From contig NZ_CALBSN010000058.1 of NCBI RefSeq assembly GCF_937967675.1, forward strand, positions 1-17,198: a DNA stretch of 17,198 bases, read 5' to 3'. Shown here piece by piece: positions 7,044-14,876 of this stretch (positions within the stretch are counted from its first letter, which is position 1; every line of letters starts with the position of its first letter). Source of the DNA: an uncultured Flavobacterium sp. GTDB lineage: Bacteria; Bacteroidota; Bacteroidia; Flavobacteriales; Flavobacteriaceae. The position numbers were made by a program, and so were the translations under genes. The notes beneath the pieces were generated by a model. It did not search any database. It worked only from the letters and a program-made list of their open reading frames with translations, and was not told where the DNA came from.

Positions 7044-8738
7044 ATGAAAATTAAGAGAATTATGGCTTTAAAAGTGCTTGCAGTTTTAGCACTTACATTA
7101 GGTTTTACAGGTTGTAGCAAAAAAGGTAGCACTAAAGGCGGATCTTCTGCTACAGGTTGGAAAATCAATGACAAGAAAGGTGGATTCCAATTTAACGACA
7201 AGTTCAAGCAACAAGAAACTCCTCCAGGTATGATTTCCATCGAAGGTGGAACTTTTACAATGGGAAAAGTACAAGATGATGTAATGCATGATTGGAATAA
7301 TTCGCCAAACCAGCAACATGTACAATCTTTCTTTATGGACGAAACTGAGGTTACGAACAAAATGTATTCTGAATATTTATTTTGGGTAAAAACAGTTTTT
7401 CCACCAACTGAAGAAAACTATAAACACATTTACAACGGCGCGATTCCAGATACTTTGGTATGGAGAAATCGTTTAGGCTACAACGAAACAATGACTAACA
7501 ACTACTTAAGACACCCTGCATATGCAGACTATCCTGTTGTTGGAGTAAATTGGATTCAAGCTGTAGAATTTAGCAAATGGAGAACTGATCGTGTAAATGA
7601 AAACATTTTAGAGCGTGAAGGTTATCTAAAAAAAGACAATAAAATTAAACTTGGTTCCGATGTAACCGCGGAAAATTCATTCAGTACTGAAACCTATATA
7701 AACACTCCTTCAAAAGCTTTCGGTGGTAATGAAGAAGTTGTTTTGAAAAAAGAAATGGGTAAAGGAAGAAGACAAGCATCTGATACTGCAAAGAACGTTT
7801 ATGCTCAAAGAAGTTCTGGGTTAATTTTACCTGAATATAGACTACCAACTGAAGCAGAATGGGAATATGCAGCTACAGCTTTAGTCGGAAATAGAGAATA
7901 CAATATTTACAAAGGGCAAAAGAAATATCCATGGAGCGGTCAATATACACGTTCTTCAAAAAGACAATACAGAGGAGATCAATTAGCCAACTTTAAACAA
8001 GGTAAAGGGGATTACGGTGGAATTGCAGGATGGTCTGATGACGGTGCTGATATCACAAATAAAGTAAAAAGTTATGCACCTAATGATTTTGGATTATATG
8101 ACATGGCTGGAAACGTTGCGGAATGGGTTCAAGACGTTTACAGACCTTTAGTAGATGATGAAGCAAATGATTTCAATTACTTCAGAGGTAACGTTTACAC
8201 AAAAAATAAAATAGGTGAAGATGGTGCAGTTGAATTAGTAACATCTGACAACATCAAATACGACACTTTGAGTAATGGTAAAATCATGGCTAGAAATTTC
8301 CCTGGTCAAATTGCTCAAGTTCCTGTTGATGAAAACGAAACTTATTTAAGAACTCAATTTTCAACTTCAGATAACAGAAATTACAGAGATGGTGATAGAC
8401 AATCAACTAGATTTTATAAATTTGGTAATTCTGAAGAAGGTTCTGACACTGACAGCAAAAGAATGTATGAATCTCCTAAACATTCTATTACAGCTGACAG
8501 TTTAGGCAAAATGAATAAAAAATATGATAAGTCTGACAAAAGAACAACTTTAGTAGATGATAATGTTAGAGTATACAAAGGTGGTTCATGGAGAGATAGA
8601 GCTTATTGGTTGGATCCAGCATCAAGAAGATTCTTCCCTCAAGATATGGCTACAGATTACATCGGATTTAGATGTGCGATGTCTAAAGTAGGACCTAAAT
8701 CTAAAAAGAAAACTCCAAGAGGAAATCCAAAAAAATAA
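7044..8738 (+). CDS. gldJ: Gliding motility lipoprotein GldJ
   Basis: GldJ is an outer-membrane-associated lipoprotein required for flavobacterial gliding and, through stabilising the related GldK, for type IX secretion. The 564-residue protein starts with a lipoprotein signal peptide whose lipobox GFTGC places the lipidated cysteine at 24. The rest is an FGE-sulfatase (SUMF1-like) domain: GGTFTMG (68-74), YPVVGVNW (163-170), RLPTEAEWEYAA (266-277), GLYDMAGNVAEWV (350-362), GGSWRD (513-518) and IGFRC (540-544). Two long hydrophilic insertions (about 180-260 and 365-508) interrupt it. The only cysteines are C24 and C544, so the catalytic cysteine pair of true formylglycine-generating enzymes is absent and the domain is probably structural. 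The basic tail ends KKKTPRGNPKK; work in F. johnsoniae ties the extreme C-terminus of GldJ to gliding rather than secretion. Its neighbours are porU (divergent) and murF. Confidence 0.96.
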   Translation: MKIKRIMALKVLAVLALTLGFTGCSKKGSTKGGSSATGWKINDKKGGFQFNDKFKQQETPPGMISIEGGTFTMGKVQDDVMHDWNNSPNQQHVQSFFMDETEVTNKMYSEYLFWVKTVFPPTEENYKHIYNGAIPDTLVWRNRLGYNETMTNNYLRHPAYADYPVVGVNWIQAVEFSKWRTDRVNENILEREGYLKKDNKIKLGSDVTAENSFSTETYINTPSKAFGGNEEVVLKKEMGKGRRQASDTAKNVYAQRSSGLILPEYRLPTEAEWEYAATALVGNREYNIYKGQKKYPWSGQYTRSSKRQYRGDQLANFKQGKGDYGGIAGWSDDGADITNKVKSYAPNDFGLYDMAGNVAEWVQDVYRPLVDDEANDFNYFRGNVYTKNKIGEDGAVELVTSDNIKYDTLSNGKIMARNFPGQIAQVPVDENETYLRTQFSTSDNRNYRDGDRQSTRFYKFGNSEEGSDTDSKRMYESPKHSITADSLGKMNKKYDKSDKRTTLVDDNVRVYKGGSWRDRAYWLDPASRRFFPQDMATDYIGFRCAMSKVGPKSKKKTPRGNPKK

Positions 8739-8758
8739 TTTTCATACAAAATACTTTG

Positions 8759-8789
8759 AAAGCCCTTTCTATTGAAAGGGCTTTTTTTT
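8759..8789 (+). terminator. Intrinsic terminator of gldJ
   Basis: AGCCCTTTC (8761-8769) and GAAAGGGCT (8774-8782) form a perfect 9-bp stem with a TATT loop, extended by two A-T pairs, followed by T to 8789. It starts about 20 bases after the gldJ stop and ends 26 bases before the murF ATG. Confidence 0.9.
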
Positions 8790-8796
8790 ATCTTCG
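8767..8796 (+). promoter_or_regulatory. Possible murF promoter overlapping the gldJ terminator
   Basis: TATCTTCG (8789-8796) matches TAnnTTTG with one mismatch. A TTC (8767-8769) sits 19 bases upstream, inside the terminator stem. A start near 8802 would leave about 14 bases to the murF ATG. It is the best candidate in the 77-bp gap but weak. Confidence 0.3.
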
Positions 8797-8815
8797 TTCC
8801 AACAAATAATAGAAC

Positions 8816-10102
8816 ATGACAACCATAAATACACTTCATTCTTTATTTCTAAAATATCCAGTAGTTTCTACGGATACTAGAAAAATAGCACCTAATAGCA
8901 TTTTCTTTGCTTTAAGAGGAGAAAATTTCGATGCCAACACTTTTACAAAAGAAGCATTAGAAAAAGGAGCAAAATATGTTGTAATTGACAATAAAGACTA
9001 TTTCATTGACGAACGCACTTTACTAGTAGAAAACTCATTGGTTGCATTACAAGAACTTGCAAAATTTCATAGATTATATTTAGGGTTGCCAATTATAGCC
9101 TTAACCGGAAGCAATGGAAAAACCACGACAAAAGAGCTTATTCATTTTGTTCTATCAAAAAAATACAACACTCTTGCCACCACTGGAAATTTAAACAATC
9201 ATATAGGAGTTCCATTAACTCTATTAAGATTCACAAAAGATACAGAAATTGGAATAGTGGAAATGGGGGCAAATCATCAAAAAGAAATTGAATTTTTATG
9301 TAAAATTGCTCAACCTGACTATGGCTATATAACAAATTTTGGAAAAGCACATCTAGAAGGTTTTGGAGGTGTCGAAGGTGTAATTAAAGGCAAGAGTGAA
9401 ATGTATGATTATCTAAAAAACAATAACAAATTAATATTTGTTAATTTAGATGACACGATTCAAAATCAAAAAACGGAAAATTTAAAAAGATTTAGCTTTA
9501 CGGTGAATGCTTCACAAGCAGATGTGAAAATCACAGGTGTGGAAGCAAATCCAATGGTAAAAATTGCATACAATAATTTAACCATTAACTCTCAATTAAT
9601 TGGAATTTACAATGCAAACAACATCAACGCTGCTATTACTATAGGAAATTATTTCAAAGTTTCTGATGAATTAATTAAAGAAGCAATTGAAAACTACATT
9701 CCAGAAAACAACCGTTCTCAATTAATACTAAAAAATGGAAATGAAATAATTTTAGATGCTTACAATGCTAATCCAAGTAGTATGGCTGCTGCAATTACAA
9801 ATTTTATTCAATTAGAAAAAAAGAACAAAATTGCTATTCTTGGCGACATGTTTGAATTAGGTAATGAAAGCCTTTTAGAGCACAAAAAAATTATTGCATT
9901 ATTAGAAAACGAAACATCGATATCTACTTACTTTATTGGAAAAGATTTCTTCAAAAATCAAATTCACAATACACATATGAGTTTCTTCGAAGATTTTGAA
10001 TCTTTTTCAGTTTTTTTAAAGACAAATCTTCCAAACAACAATTTACTTCTAATAAAAGGATCGAGAGGAATGGCATTAGAAAAAACTTTGGATTTGATAT
10101 AA
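8816..10102 (+). CDS. murF: UDP-N-acetylmuramoyl-tripeptide--D-alanyl-D-alanine ligase
   Basis: MurF adds D-Ala-D-Ala to UDP-MurNAc-tripeptide using ATP, completing the cytoplasmic peptidoglycan precursor. The protein is 428 residues, the usual Bacteroidota length. The N-terminal domain carries STDTRK (18-23). The ATP loop is TGSNGKTTT (97-105). GNLNNHIGVPLTLL (124-137) and EMGANHQ (149-155) follow, then the lysine-containing KGKSEM (191-196), where a carbamylated lysine is expected. The C-terminal domain has NNRSQ (298-302), DAYNANPSSM (314-323) and GDMFELG (343-349). All are Mur-ligase signatures, and the DAYNANP motif favours MurF over MurC, MurD and MurE. It is a single-gene unit, bounded by the gldJ terminator and its own. 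Lying next to gldJ may be no more than conserved gene order. Confidence 0.96.
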   Translation: MTTINTLHSLFLKYPVVSTDTRKIAPNSIFFALRGENFDANTFTKEALEKGAKYVVIDNKDYFIDERTLLVENSLVALQELAKFHRLYLGLPIIALTGSNGKTTTKELIHFVLSKKYNTLATTGNLNNHIGVPLTLLRFTKDTEIGIVEMGANHQKEIEFLCKIAQPDYGYITNFGKAHLEGFGGVEGVIKGKSEMYDYLKNNNKLIFVNLDDTIQNQKTENLKRFSFTVNASQADVKITGVEANPMVKIAYNNLTINSQLIGIYNANNINAAITIGNYFKVSDELIKEAIENYIPENNRSQLILKNGNEIILDAYNANPSSMAAAITNFIQLEKKNKIAILGDMFELGNESLLEHKKIIALLENETSISTYFIGKDFFKNQIHNTHMSFFEDFESFSVFLKTNLPNNNLLLIKGSRGMALEKTLDLI

Positions 10103-10132
10103 AAAAAAGCACTTCAAATGAAGTGCTTTTTT
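10101..10132. terminator. Bidirectional terminator between murF and tRNA-Val
   Basis: AGCACTTC (10108-10115) and GAAGTGCT (10120-10127) form a perfect 8-bp stem with an AAAT loop. It is flanked by eight A on the left (10101-10108) and six T on the right (10127-10132), so each strand reads as hairpin plus T-run. It overlaps the murF stop codon and ends 2 bases from the tRNA 3' end, so it can end both convergent transcripts. Confidence 0.88.
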
Positions 10133-10133
10133 G

Positions 10134-10208
10134 TGGGCGATGAGGGGTTCGAACCCCCGACCCCCTCGGTGTAAACGAGGTGCTCTGAACCAGCTGAGCT
10201 AATCGCCC
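10134..10208 (-). tRNA. tRNA-Val (anticodon UAC)
   Basis: The 75-base minus-strand sequence folds completely. It has a 7-bp acceptor stem (GGGCGAT with ATCGCCC) and discriminator A, a D arm with GCTC/GAGC, and an anticodon stem CCTCG/CGAGG. The loop TTTACAC puts TAC at positions 34-36. A 5-base variable loop follows, then a T arm with TTCGAAC and a single G-U pair. Anticodon UAC reads valine codons GUA/GUG. The 3' CCA is not encoded (the next bases are CAA), so it is added after transcription. Confidence 0.97.
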
Positions 10209-10243
10209 CAATAAATTGCTTTACTATTACCGTATTGCGAGTG

Positions 10244-10273
10244 CAAATATACAAGGATTATTTGTATCTGCAA
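10244..10273 (-). promoter_or_regulatory. Promoter of the tRNA-Val gene
   Basis: On the minus strand TTG (10273-10271), 19 bases, then TATATTTG (10251-10244) match the Bacteroidota consensus TTG-N19-TAnnTTTG exactly. Initiation near 10237 would leave a leader of about 28 bases to be trimmed from the tRNA. It begins 18 bases after the folC stop, so the tRNA need not depend on the folC transcript. Confidence 0.8.
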
Positions 10274-10290
10274 GTGTTTTTGAAAAAAAA

Positions 10291-11505
10291 TTACACAATT
10301 TCTGCCACCACAAAAGTACTTCCACCTATGTAAATAAAATCAGAATCTTTCGCTGAATTAACCGCTTCACCATAAGCTTCTGATACCGAATTAAATACTT
10401 CCCCGAACAAACTAAAATCAATTGCTTTTTGTTTTAAAATTTCAGCCTCTAATCCGCGAGGAACATTGGGTTTACAGAAATAATAATTCGCATTTTTTGG
10501 AAATAAAGGTAAAATCGAATCTAAATCCTTGTCATTTACCACCCCTAAAACAATATGAAGCGTTTCAAATTGATGCTTTTGAATTTGATTCAACACTATT
10601 TTTAATCCGTGACTATTGTGAGCCGTGTCGAAAACTGTAAGCGGTTTTTGTTTTAAAATTTGCCATCTACCAAGTAATCCTGTATTTTGAATTACATTTT
10701 TCAATCCTAACTTAATATGATTTTCCTCTATTTTAAATTGTGATTGTAATAATTTGATGGCTTGAAGAACTGTTTTCTTATTATGAACCTGATAATCTCC
10801 TAACAAAGCACATTCGTAAGTAACTTCCAAATTATCCTGAGCAAAATATATCGGTGCACTTTCTAATTTCGCTTTAGCAATAAAAACTGGTTTTGTTTCT
10901 TCCGAATATTCGCCAACTACAACAGGTACATTTGATTTGATAATTCCTGCTTTTTCTGTAGCAATTTTTGGTAACGTATCTCCCAAAAACTGAGTATGAT
11001 CAAAACCTATGTTTGTAATTACAGAAACTAATGGCGTAATAACATTGGTAGAATCTAATCTACCTCCCATTCCTACTTCAATCACTGCTACATCAACTTG
11101 TTCTTTGGCAAAATATTCAAAGGCTAAACCAACCGTCATTTCAAAAAAGCTTAATTGATTGTCTTTGAAAAACGATTTATTTTGAGCTACAAAATCAACC
11201 ACAAAATCTTCGGAAATCATTTCGCCATTAATGCGAATACGTTCTCGAAAATCTTTTAAATGAGGCGAAGTGTACAAACCTACTTTACATCCAGCTTCTT
11301 GAAGAATCGAAGCAATCATGGATGATGTTGAACCTTTTCCATTGGTTCCAGCTACGTGAATTGATTTGAATTTTGTTTCAGGATGTTGCAAATGTTCTAC
11401 CAACAATAAAGTATTGGTCAAATCTTTTTTATAGGCTGAAGCACCTTGCATTTGAAACATTGGTAACTGGTTAAACAACCATGCTGTAGTTTCTTGATAC
11501 GTCAT
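10291..11505 (-). CDS. folC: Folylpolyglutamate synthase / dihydrofolate synthase
   Basis: FolC adds glutamate to tetrahydrofolates and, in many bacteria, also to dihydropteroate to make dihydrofolate, using ATP in the cytoplasm. The 404-residue protein shows the Mur-ligase-like fold. The ATP loop is AGTNGKGST (52-60), with SPHL at 80-83, EVGMGGRLDSTN at 143-154, and H170 and K185 in the GFDHTQFLG...EKAGIIK segment. The C-terminal domain carries DTAHNSHG at 293-300. The form HVAGTNGKGS distinguishes it from MurF and MurC. It is the last gene of the exbB-exbD-tonB group, 21 bp behind tonB. No hairpin terminator was found after it; the tRNA-Val promoter follows within 20 bp. Whether it is bifunctional cannot be decided from sequence. 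Confidence 0.94.
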   Translation of the reverse strand: MTYQETTAWLFNQLPMFQMQGASAYKKDLTNTLLLVEHLQHPETKFKSIHVAGTNGKGSTSSMIASILQEAGCKVGLYTSPHLKDFRERIRINGEMISEDFVVDFVAQNKSFFKDNQLSFFEMTVGLAFEYFAKEQVDVAVIEVGMGGRLDSTNVITPLVSVITNIGFDHTQFLGDTLPKIATEKAGIIKSNVPVVVGEYSEETKPVFIAKAKLESAPIYFAQDNLEVTYECALLGDYQVHNKKTVLQAIKLLQSQFKIEENHIKLGLKNVIQNTGLLGRWQILKQKPLTVFDTAHNSHGLKIVLNQIQKHQFETLHIVLGVVNDKDLDSILPLFPKNANYYFCKPNVPRGLEAEILKQKAIDFSLFGEVFNSVSEAYGEAVNSAKDSDFIYIGGSTFVVAEIV

Positions 11506-11526
11506 TTTGAATGGGATAATAAGAAA

Positions 11527-12333
11527 TTATTCTCCTACTTGGAAATTCACAACCACAAAACCAATTTGAGTTTCGGGTGCATTAGCATCGGGTTGCCATT
11601 TGAAAGTTTTGGCCGTTTCTAATGCTGGATTTACTAAACAAGGATTGGTATTTGTAGTTCCTTGAGAACGTTCTGCTTTTATAACATTTCCTTGACGATT
11701 AACCCAAATTTTAACTACAACCTTTCCAGATTCATTACAATCTTGTACTCTTTTACTATTACCTGATAATTTTCTTCCAGCTAATCCCCAACCTGTTCCT
11801 TTTCCAGTTCCAATTCCATCACCAGAACCATTACCGTAAAAACTATTAGCATACAAGCTACCATTAGGATTTCCTTTATCGCCACCTTCATCATCATCTC
11901 CATGACCTGATTGTGTTGTACCGTCTTGTTTTGGACCTTTAATAATGCTATTCAAAGCACTGTTGCTAGGTTTTACAGGTTTGGTCTCTGTTGGTTTTAC
12001 AACAGGCTTGTTTTCTGAAGGTTGTACAACTGGTTTTTTTACTTCTTTTTTAGGTAAAGTAACTGGAGCTTCATCATCTTGGGTCAAAACATCATCCTCC
12101 TCAGCTGGAACTGGTTCCGACTTTGCTTGGTCAGGCGACATTTGCACGGGTTCTGTTGGTTGTATTTCACCACTACCCGTATCGCTAGTTCCAAAGTTAA
12201 CAGCAATTCCGTTTTCTGGTGGCGGATCCATGTAGGTTAATCCGAAAATAGTAAACAACAGAAATAGTATCACAAAAATAACCGAAGTTATTGTGAATGA
12301 TTTTTTCTCCTCTGGTGTTTCTAAAAATTTCAT
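11527..12333 (-). CDS. tonB: TonB-family energy transducer
   Basis: TonB proteins couple the inner-membrane proton-motive force, harvested by ExbB-ExbD, to outer-membrane receptors. The 268-residue protein has a short cytoplasmic N-terminus, one membrane anchor (about 14-34) and a periplasmic linker rich in Pro, Lys and Glu (about 57-125). A flexible Gly/Asp/Asn-rich stretch (about 137-183) follows, then a C-terminal TonB-type domain (about 195-268) ending NFQVGE. The C-terminal domain contains two cysteines, C199 and C232, that could form a disulfide in the periplasm. It lies 7 bp behind exbD and 21 bp before folC. The family is clear, but the receptor or alternative Tol-like role is not. 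Confidence 0.88.
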   Translation of the reverse strand: MKFLETPEEKKSFTITSVIFVILFLLFTIFGLTYMDPPPENGIAVNFGTSDTGSGEIQPTEPVQMSPDQAKSEPVPAEEDDVLTQDDEAPVTLPKKEVKKPVVQPSENKPVVKPTETKPVKPSNSALNSIIKGPKQDGTTQSGHGDDDEGGDKGNPNGSLYANSFYGNGSGDGIGTGKGTGWGLAGRKLSGNSKRVQDCNESGKVVVKIWVNRQGNVIKAERSQGTTNTNPCLVNPALETAKTFKWQPDANAPETQIGFVVVNFQVGE

Positions 12334-12340
12334 GACTTAA

Positions 12341-12736
12341 CTATTTAGGATTAACCGCAATAACCATTTTTATTTGATTACGATATGCAATTTCCATAAC
12401 CTTAACCACTTTTTCATGTGGAACCGATTTTTCAGCACGCAAAACGATTGCCTTATTTTCAGAATTAGCAAATAAAGCCAATAATTGTTTTTCTAAATCG
12501 GCTTCGTTCACTTTGTCTTTATCTATAAAAAAGTTCAAATCCTTATCAATACTAACCGATGTACTTTTATTACTATCTGTTTTACCTTTAGCTTTCGGCA
12601 AAACGATATCTAATGCATTTGTAGTTACCATAGTAGAAGTTAGCATGAAAAAGATAAGCAACAAGAACACAATGTCGGTCATTGACGACATATTGAATTC
12701 TGTTGAAACTTTATTTCTTGTTTTACCTAACTTCAT
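12341..12736 (-). CDS. exbD: Biopolymer transport protein ExbD/TolR
   Basis: ExbD works with ExbB as the proton-driven motor that energises TonB. The 131-residue protein has a short cytoplasmic start, one membrane helix (about 20-41, MTDIVFLLLIFFMLTST) and a periplasmic domain of about 90 residues. The essential intramembrane aspartate is present as D21 in the SSMTDIVFLL motif. Its ATG overlaps the exbB stop codon by one base (TAATG), which suggests translational coupling. A TolR role cannot be excluded from sequence, but the tonB gene directly behind it favours ExbD. Confidence 0.93.
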   Translation of the reverse strand: MKLGKTRNKVSTEFNMSSMTDIVFLLLIFFMLTSTMVTTNALDIVLPKAKGKTDSNKSTSVSIDKDLNFFIDKDKVNEADLEKQLLALFANSENKAIVLRAEKSVPHEKVVKVMEIAYRNQIKMVIAVNPK

Positions 12737-13440
12737 TATACTGGCTCGTTTAATAAATCTAAGAAATCAACTGCATTGGCTTCCATTTGGTTTACTACTT
12801 TATTGGTTTTTACAACTAAATGGTTATACCCAACATAAGCAATAATACCAACAACTAATCCAACAACTGTAGTGGTCATAGCCGTGTAAATACCTTCCGC
12901 TAAAACACCTACTTCAATTTGACCACCACCACTTGCCATTTCATGGAAAGCAAGAATCATACCAACAACGGTACCAAGGAAACCAACCATTGGTCCAGCT
13001 CCTGAAATGGTAGCCAACATACTGGTATTTTTCTCTAATTTATATAACTCTAAGTTACCTGCATTTTCAATTGCTGTATTGATGTCTTCTAAAGGTTTTC
13101 CAATACGAGATATTCCTTTTTCAATTAATCGTGCCACAGGCGAATTGGTTTGCGCGCATAACATTTTTGCAGCATCTAGCTTACCTGACATAATATTCAT
13201 TTTGATATTATTCATAAAACTAGCATCGATTTTTGACGCTTTATTAATTGCCATCAAACGTTCGAAATACAAAAACAACGCAAAGAAAAGTTGAAGGAAT
13301 AAAACAATCATAATAATTTGACCACCAATACCTCCACTAGTAAGCAAACTCCAGATTGATAATGTTTTTTCTGTTACTTGTTCGTCTGCTAGTACTTGAC
13401 TAGCAACCGCTAAACTATCCGTTTGAAGAAATAAACTCAT
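12736..13440 (-). CDS. exbB: MotA/TolQ/ExbB proton channel family protein
   Basis: ExbB is the inner-membrane channel scaffold that, with ExbD, uses proton flow to drive TonB. The 234-residue protein has three membrane segments (about 38-62, 140-168 and 182-206), a cytoplasmic region between the first and second, and the conserved pore helix stretch GAGPMVGFLGTVVGMILAF (147-165). TAMTTTVVGLVVGI in the third helix supplies the polar pore residues. The first 35 residues form an N-terminal extension containing a short hydrophobic part. It begins the exbB-exbD-tonB series, 51 bp behind nhaD. No clear promoter was found in that gap, so it may be read from further upstream. Confidence 0.93.
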   Translation of the reverse strand: MSLFLQTDSLAVASQVLADEQVTEKTLSIWSLLTSGGIGGQIIMIVLFLQLFFALFLYFERLMAINKASKIDASFMNNIKMNIMSGKLDAAKMLCAQTNSPVARLIEKGISRIGKPLEDINTAIENAGNLELYKLEKNTSMLATISGAGPMVGFLGTVVGMILAFHEMASGGGQIEVGVLAEGIYTAMTTTVVGLVVGIIAYVGYNHLVVKTNKVVNQMEANAVDFLDLLNEPV

Positions 13441-13491
13441 ATTATTATATATCTAATTTGTAATTAAAACGCAGTTTAAAATTAATTATTG

Positions 13492-14865
13492 TTATCTAAT
13501 ATAATGTTCAATAAACAAGAAAGTTAATGCTCCTGCTATAAAACCTGCAAAAGCCAACCAAGTTATTTTTTTAAGATACCAAATGAAATCGATTTTTTCC
13601 ATACCCATAGCAGCAACACCCGCTGCAGAGCCGATAATTAACATACTTCCTCCAGTTCCTGCAGAATAAGCAATAAAATGCCAAATTGGATGATCCATTT
13701 CAAACGTGTACATTCCCATAGAAGCAGCTACTAATGGAACATTATCAATTACAGCGGATAAGGCACCTAGTAAAATAATTACTACATCCATGCTAGGGAT
13801 TGCATTAGAAATACTTTCTGCCGCGTATCTTAAAGTTCCTACTTCTTGTCCATTTATAGAACCAAATACTAAACTTTCAAGAGCTGCAACAGCCATTAGG
13901 ATTCCTAAGAAAAATAGTATACTAGAAATCTCTATTCTAGACAACGCTTTATTAGCTGAATATAAATGCTTTCTACTTTTGTCAAAATTATCTTCTGGAT
14001 GAATATATTCAGAAACCATCCAAACTACAGCTAAACTTAACATCATTCCTACATAAGGAGGTAAATGTGTTAATGTTTTAAAGATAGGAACGAAAACTAT
14101 TGCTCCTAAACCTAACCAAAGCATTGTTTTGCTACTTAACAAACGTTCTCTTTCTTCATGAGATTTTTCGTCAATTTCAATTTGTCCCTTAAAAATTTTC
14201 ATTCTAGAAGCCAACGCGTAAGGAACTATGAAGCATAAAGTGGCAGGAATTACAATATATTCAGACAATCCTCCAGCAGAAACTTTTTTAGCAATCCAAA
14301 GCATTGTTGTGGTTACATCCCCTATTGGTGACCAAGCCCCACCAGCATTTGTTGCTATAACTATTAAAGATGCATACCATATACGTTCTTCTCTATCTTG
14401 AATTAATTTTCTTAATAATGATATTAAAACAATAGTAGCCGTAAGATTATCGATAACTGCCGACAATAAAAAACCTACAACACCTGTTATCCATAAAAGC
14501 TTTATCTTACTTCTTGTTTTAATCATTTCTTTTAAAACATCAAAACCTCTATGTAAATCAATAAGCTCTACAATTGTCATTGCTCCAATTAGAAAAATTA
14601 AAATTTCAGCAACCTTTCCTATATGATGTAAAAGTAATCCTTCGAAACCATGCTCTTGTTGATGTAAATCTCCAGAATTTACATTAAAAACGTTTCCATA
14701 ACCATCAATTACTGAAAACCAACCTTTATGAAACCCAATTGATAATAAAGCCCACATTAAAGCCGCCATTAATAGCGCTGGAACTGTTTTGTCTAATTTT
14801 AAAGGATGTTCAAGAGTTATAGATAAATAACCTATAACAAACAGAAGTATTAATATTGCTTCCAT
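13492..14865 (-). CDS. nhaD: Na+/H+ antiporter, NhaD type
   Basis: NhaD exchanges cytoplasmic sodium (or lithium) for external protons across the inner membrane and belongs to the ion transporter superfamily. The 457-residue protein is almost entirely hydrophobic, with about 11-13 membrane segments. Its two structural repeats carry matching motifs: SAVIDNLTA (135-143) and SAVIDNVPL (370-378). Each is followed by a conserved loop, NAGGAWSPIGD (173-183) in the first half and SAGTGGSM (401-408) in the second. NAGGAWSPIGD is the NhaD signature, and the paired aspartates D139 and D374 are likely in or near the ion site. It lies 11 bp behind the dehydrogenase and 51 bp before exbB, so it is probably co-transcribed with the dehydrogenase. 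Other ArsB/NhaD relatives are less likely given these motifs. Confidence 0.93.
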   Translation of the reverse strand: MEAILILLFVIGYLSITLEHPLKLDKTVPALLMAALMWALLSIGFHKGWFSVIDGYGNVFNVNSGDLHQQEHGFEGLLLHHIGKVAEILIFLIGAMTIVELIDLHRGFDVLKEMIKTRSKIKLLWITGVVGFLLSAVIDNLTATIVLISLLRKLIQDREERIWYASLIVIATNAGGAWSPIGDVTTTMLWIAKKVSAGGLSEYIVIPATLCFIVPYALASRMKIFKGQIEIDEKSHEERERLLSSKTMLWLGLGAIVFVPIFKTLTHLPPYVGMMLSLAVVWMVSEYIHPEDNFDKSRKHLYSANKALSRIEISSILFFLGILMAVAALESLVFGSINGQEVGTLRYAAESISNAIPSMDVVIILLGALSAVIDNVPLVAASMGMYTFEMDHPIWHFIAYSAGTGGSMLIIGSAAGVAAMGMEKIDFIWYLKKITWLAFAGFIAGALTFLFIEHYIR

Positions 14866-14876
14866 AATATAAAATT

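Noticed and set aside
9951..10211. Minus-strand open frame of about 86 codons across the tRNA-Val gene and the end of murF
   Set aside because: It runs through a tRNA and a terminator and antisense to murF; the translation resembles nothing real. Frames crossing tRNA genes are a common artefact.
13441..13491. Promoter or terminator between nhaD and exbB
   Set aside because: No TAnnTTTG element at proper spacing was found, and the only inverted repeat (around 13466-13482) pairs over too few bases.
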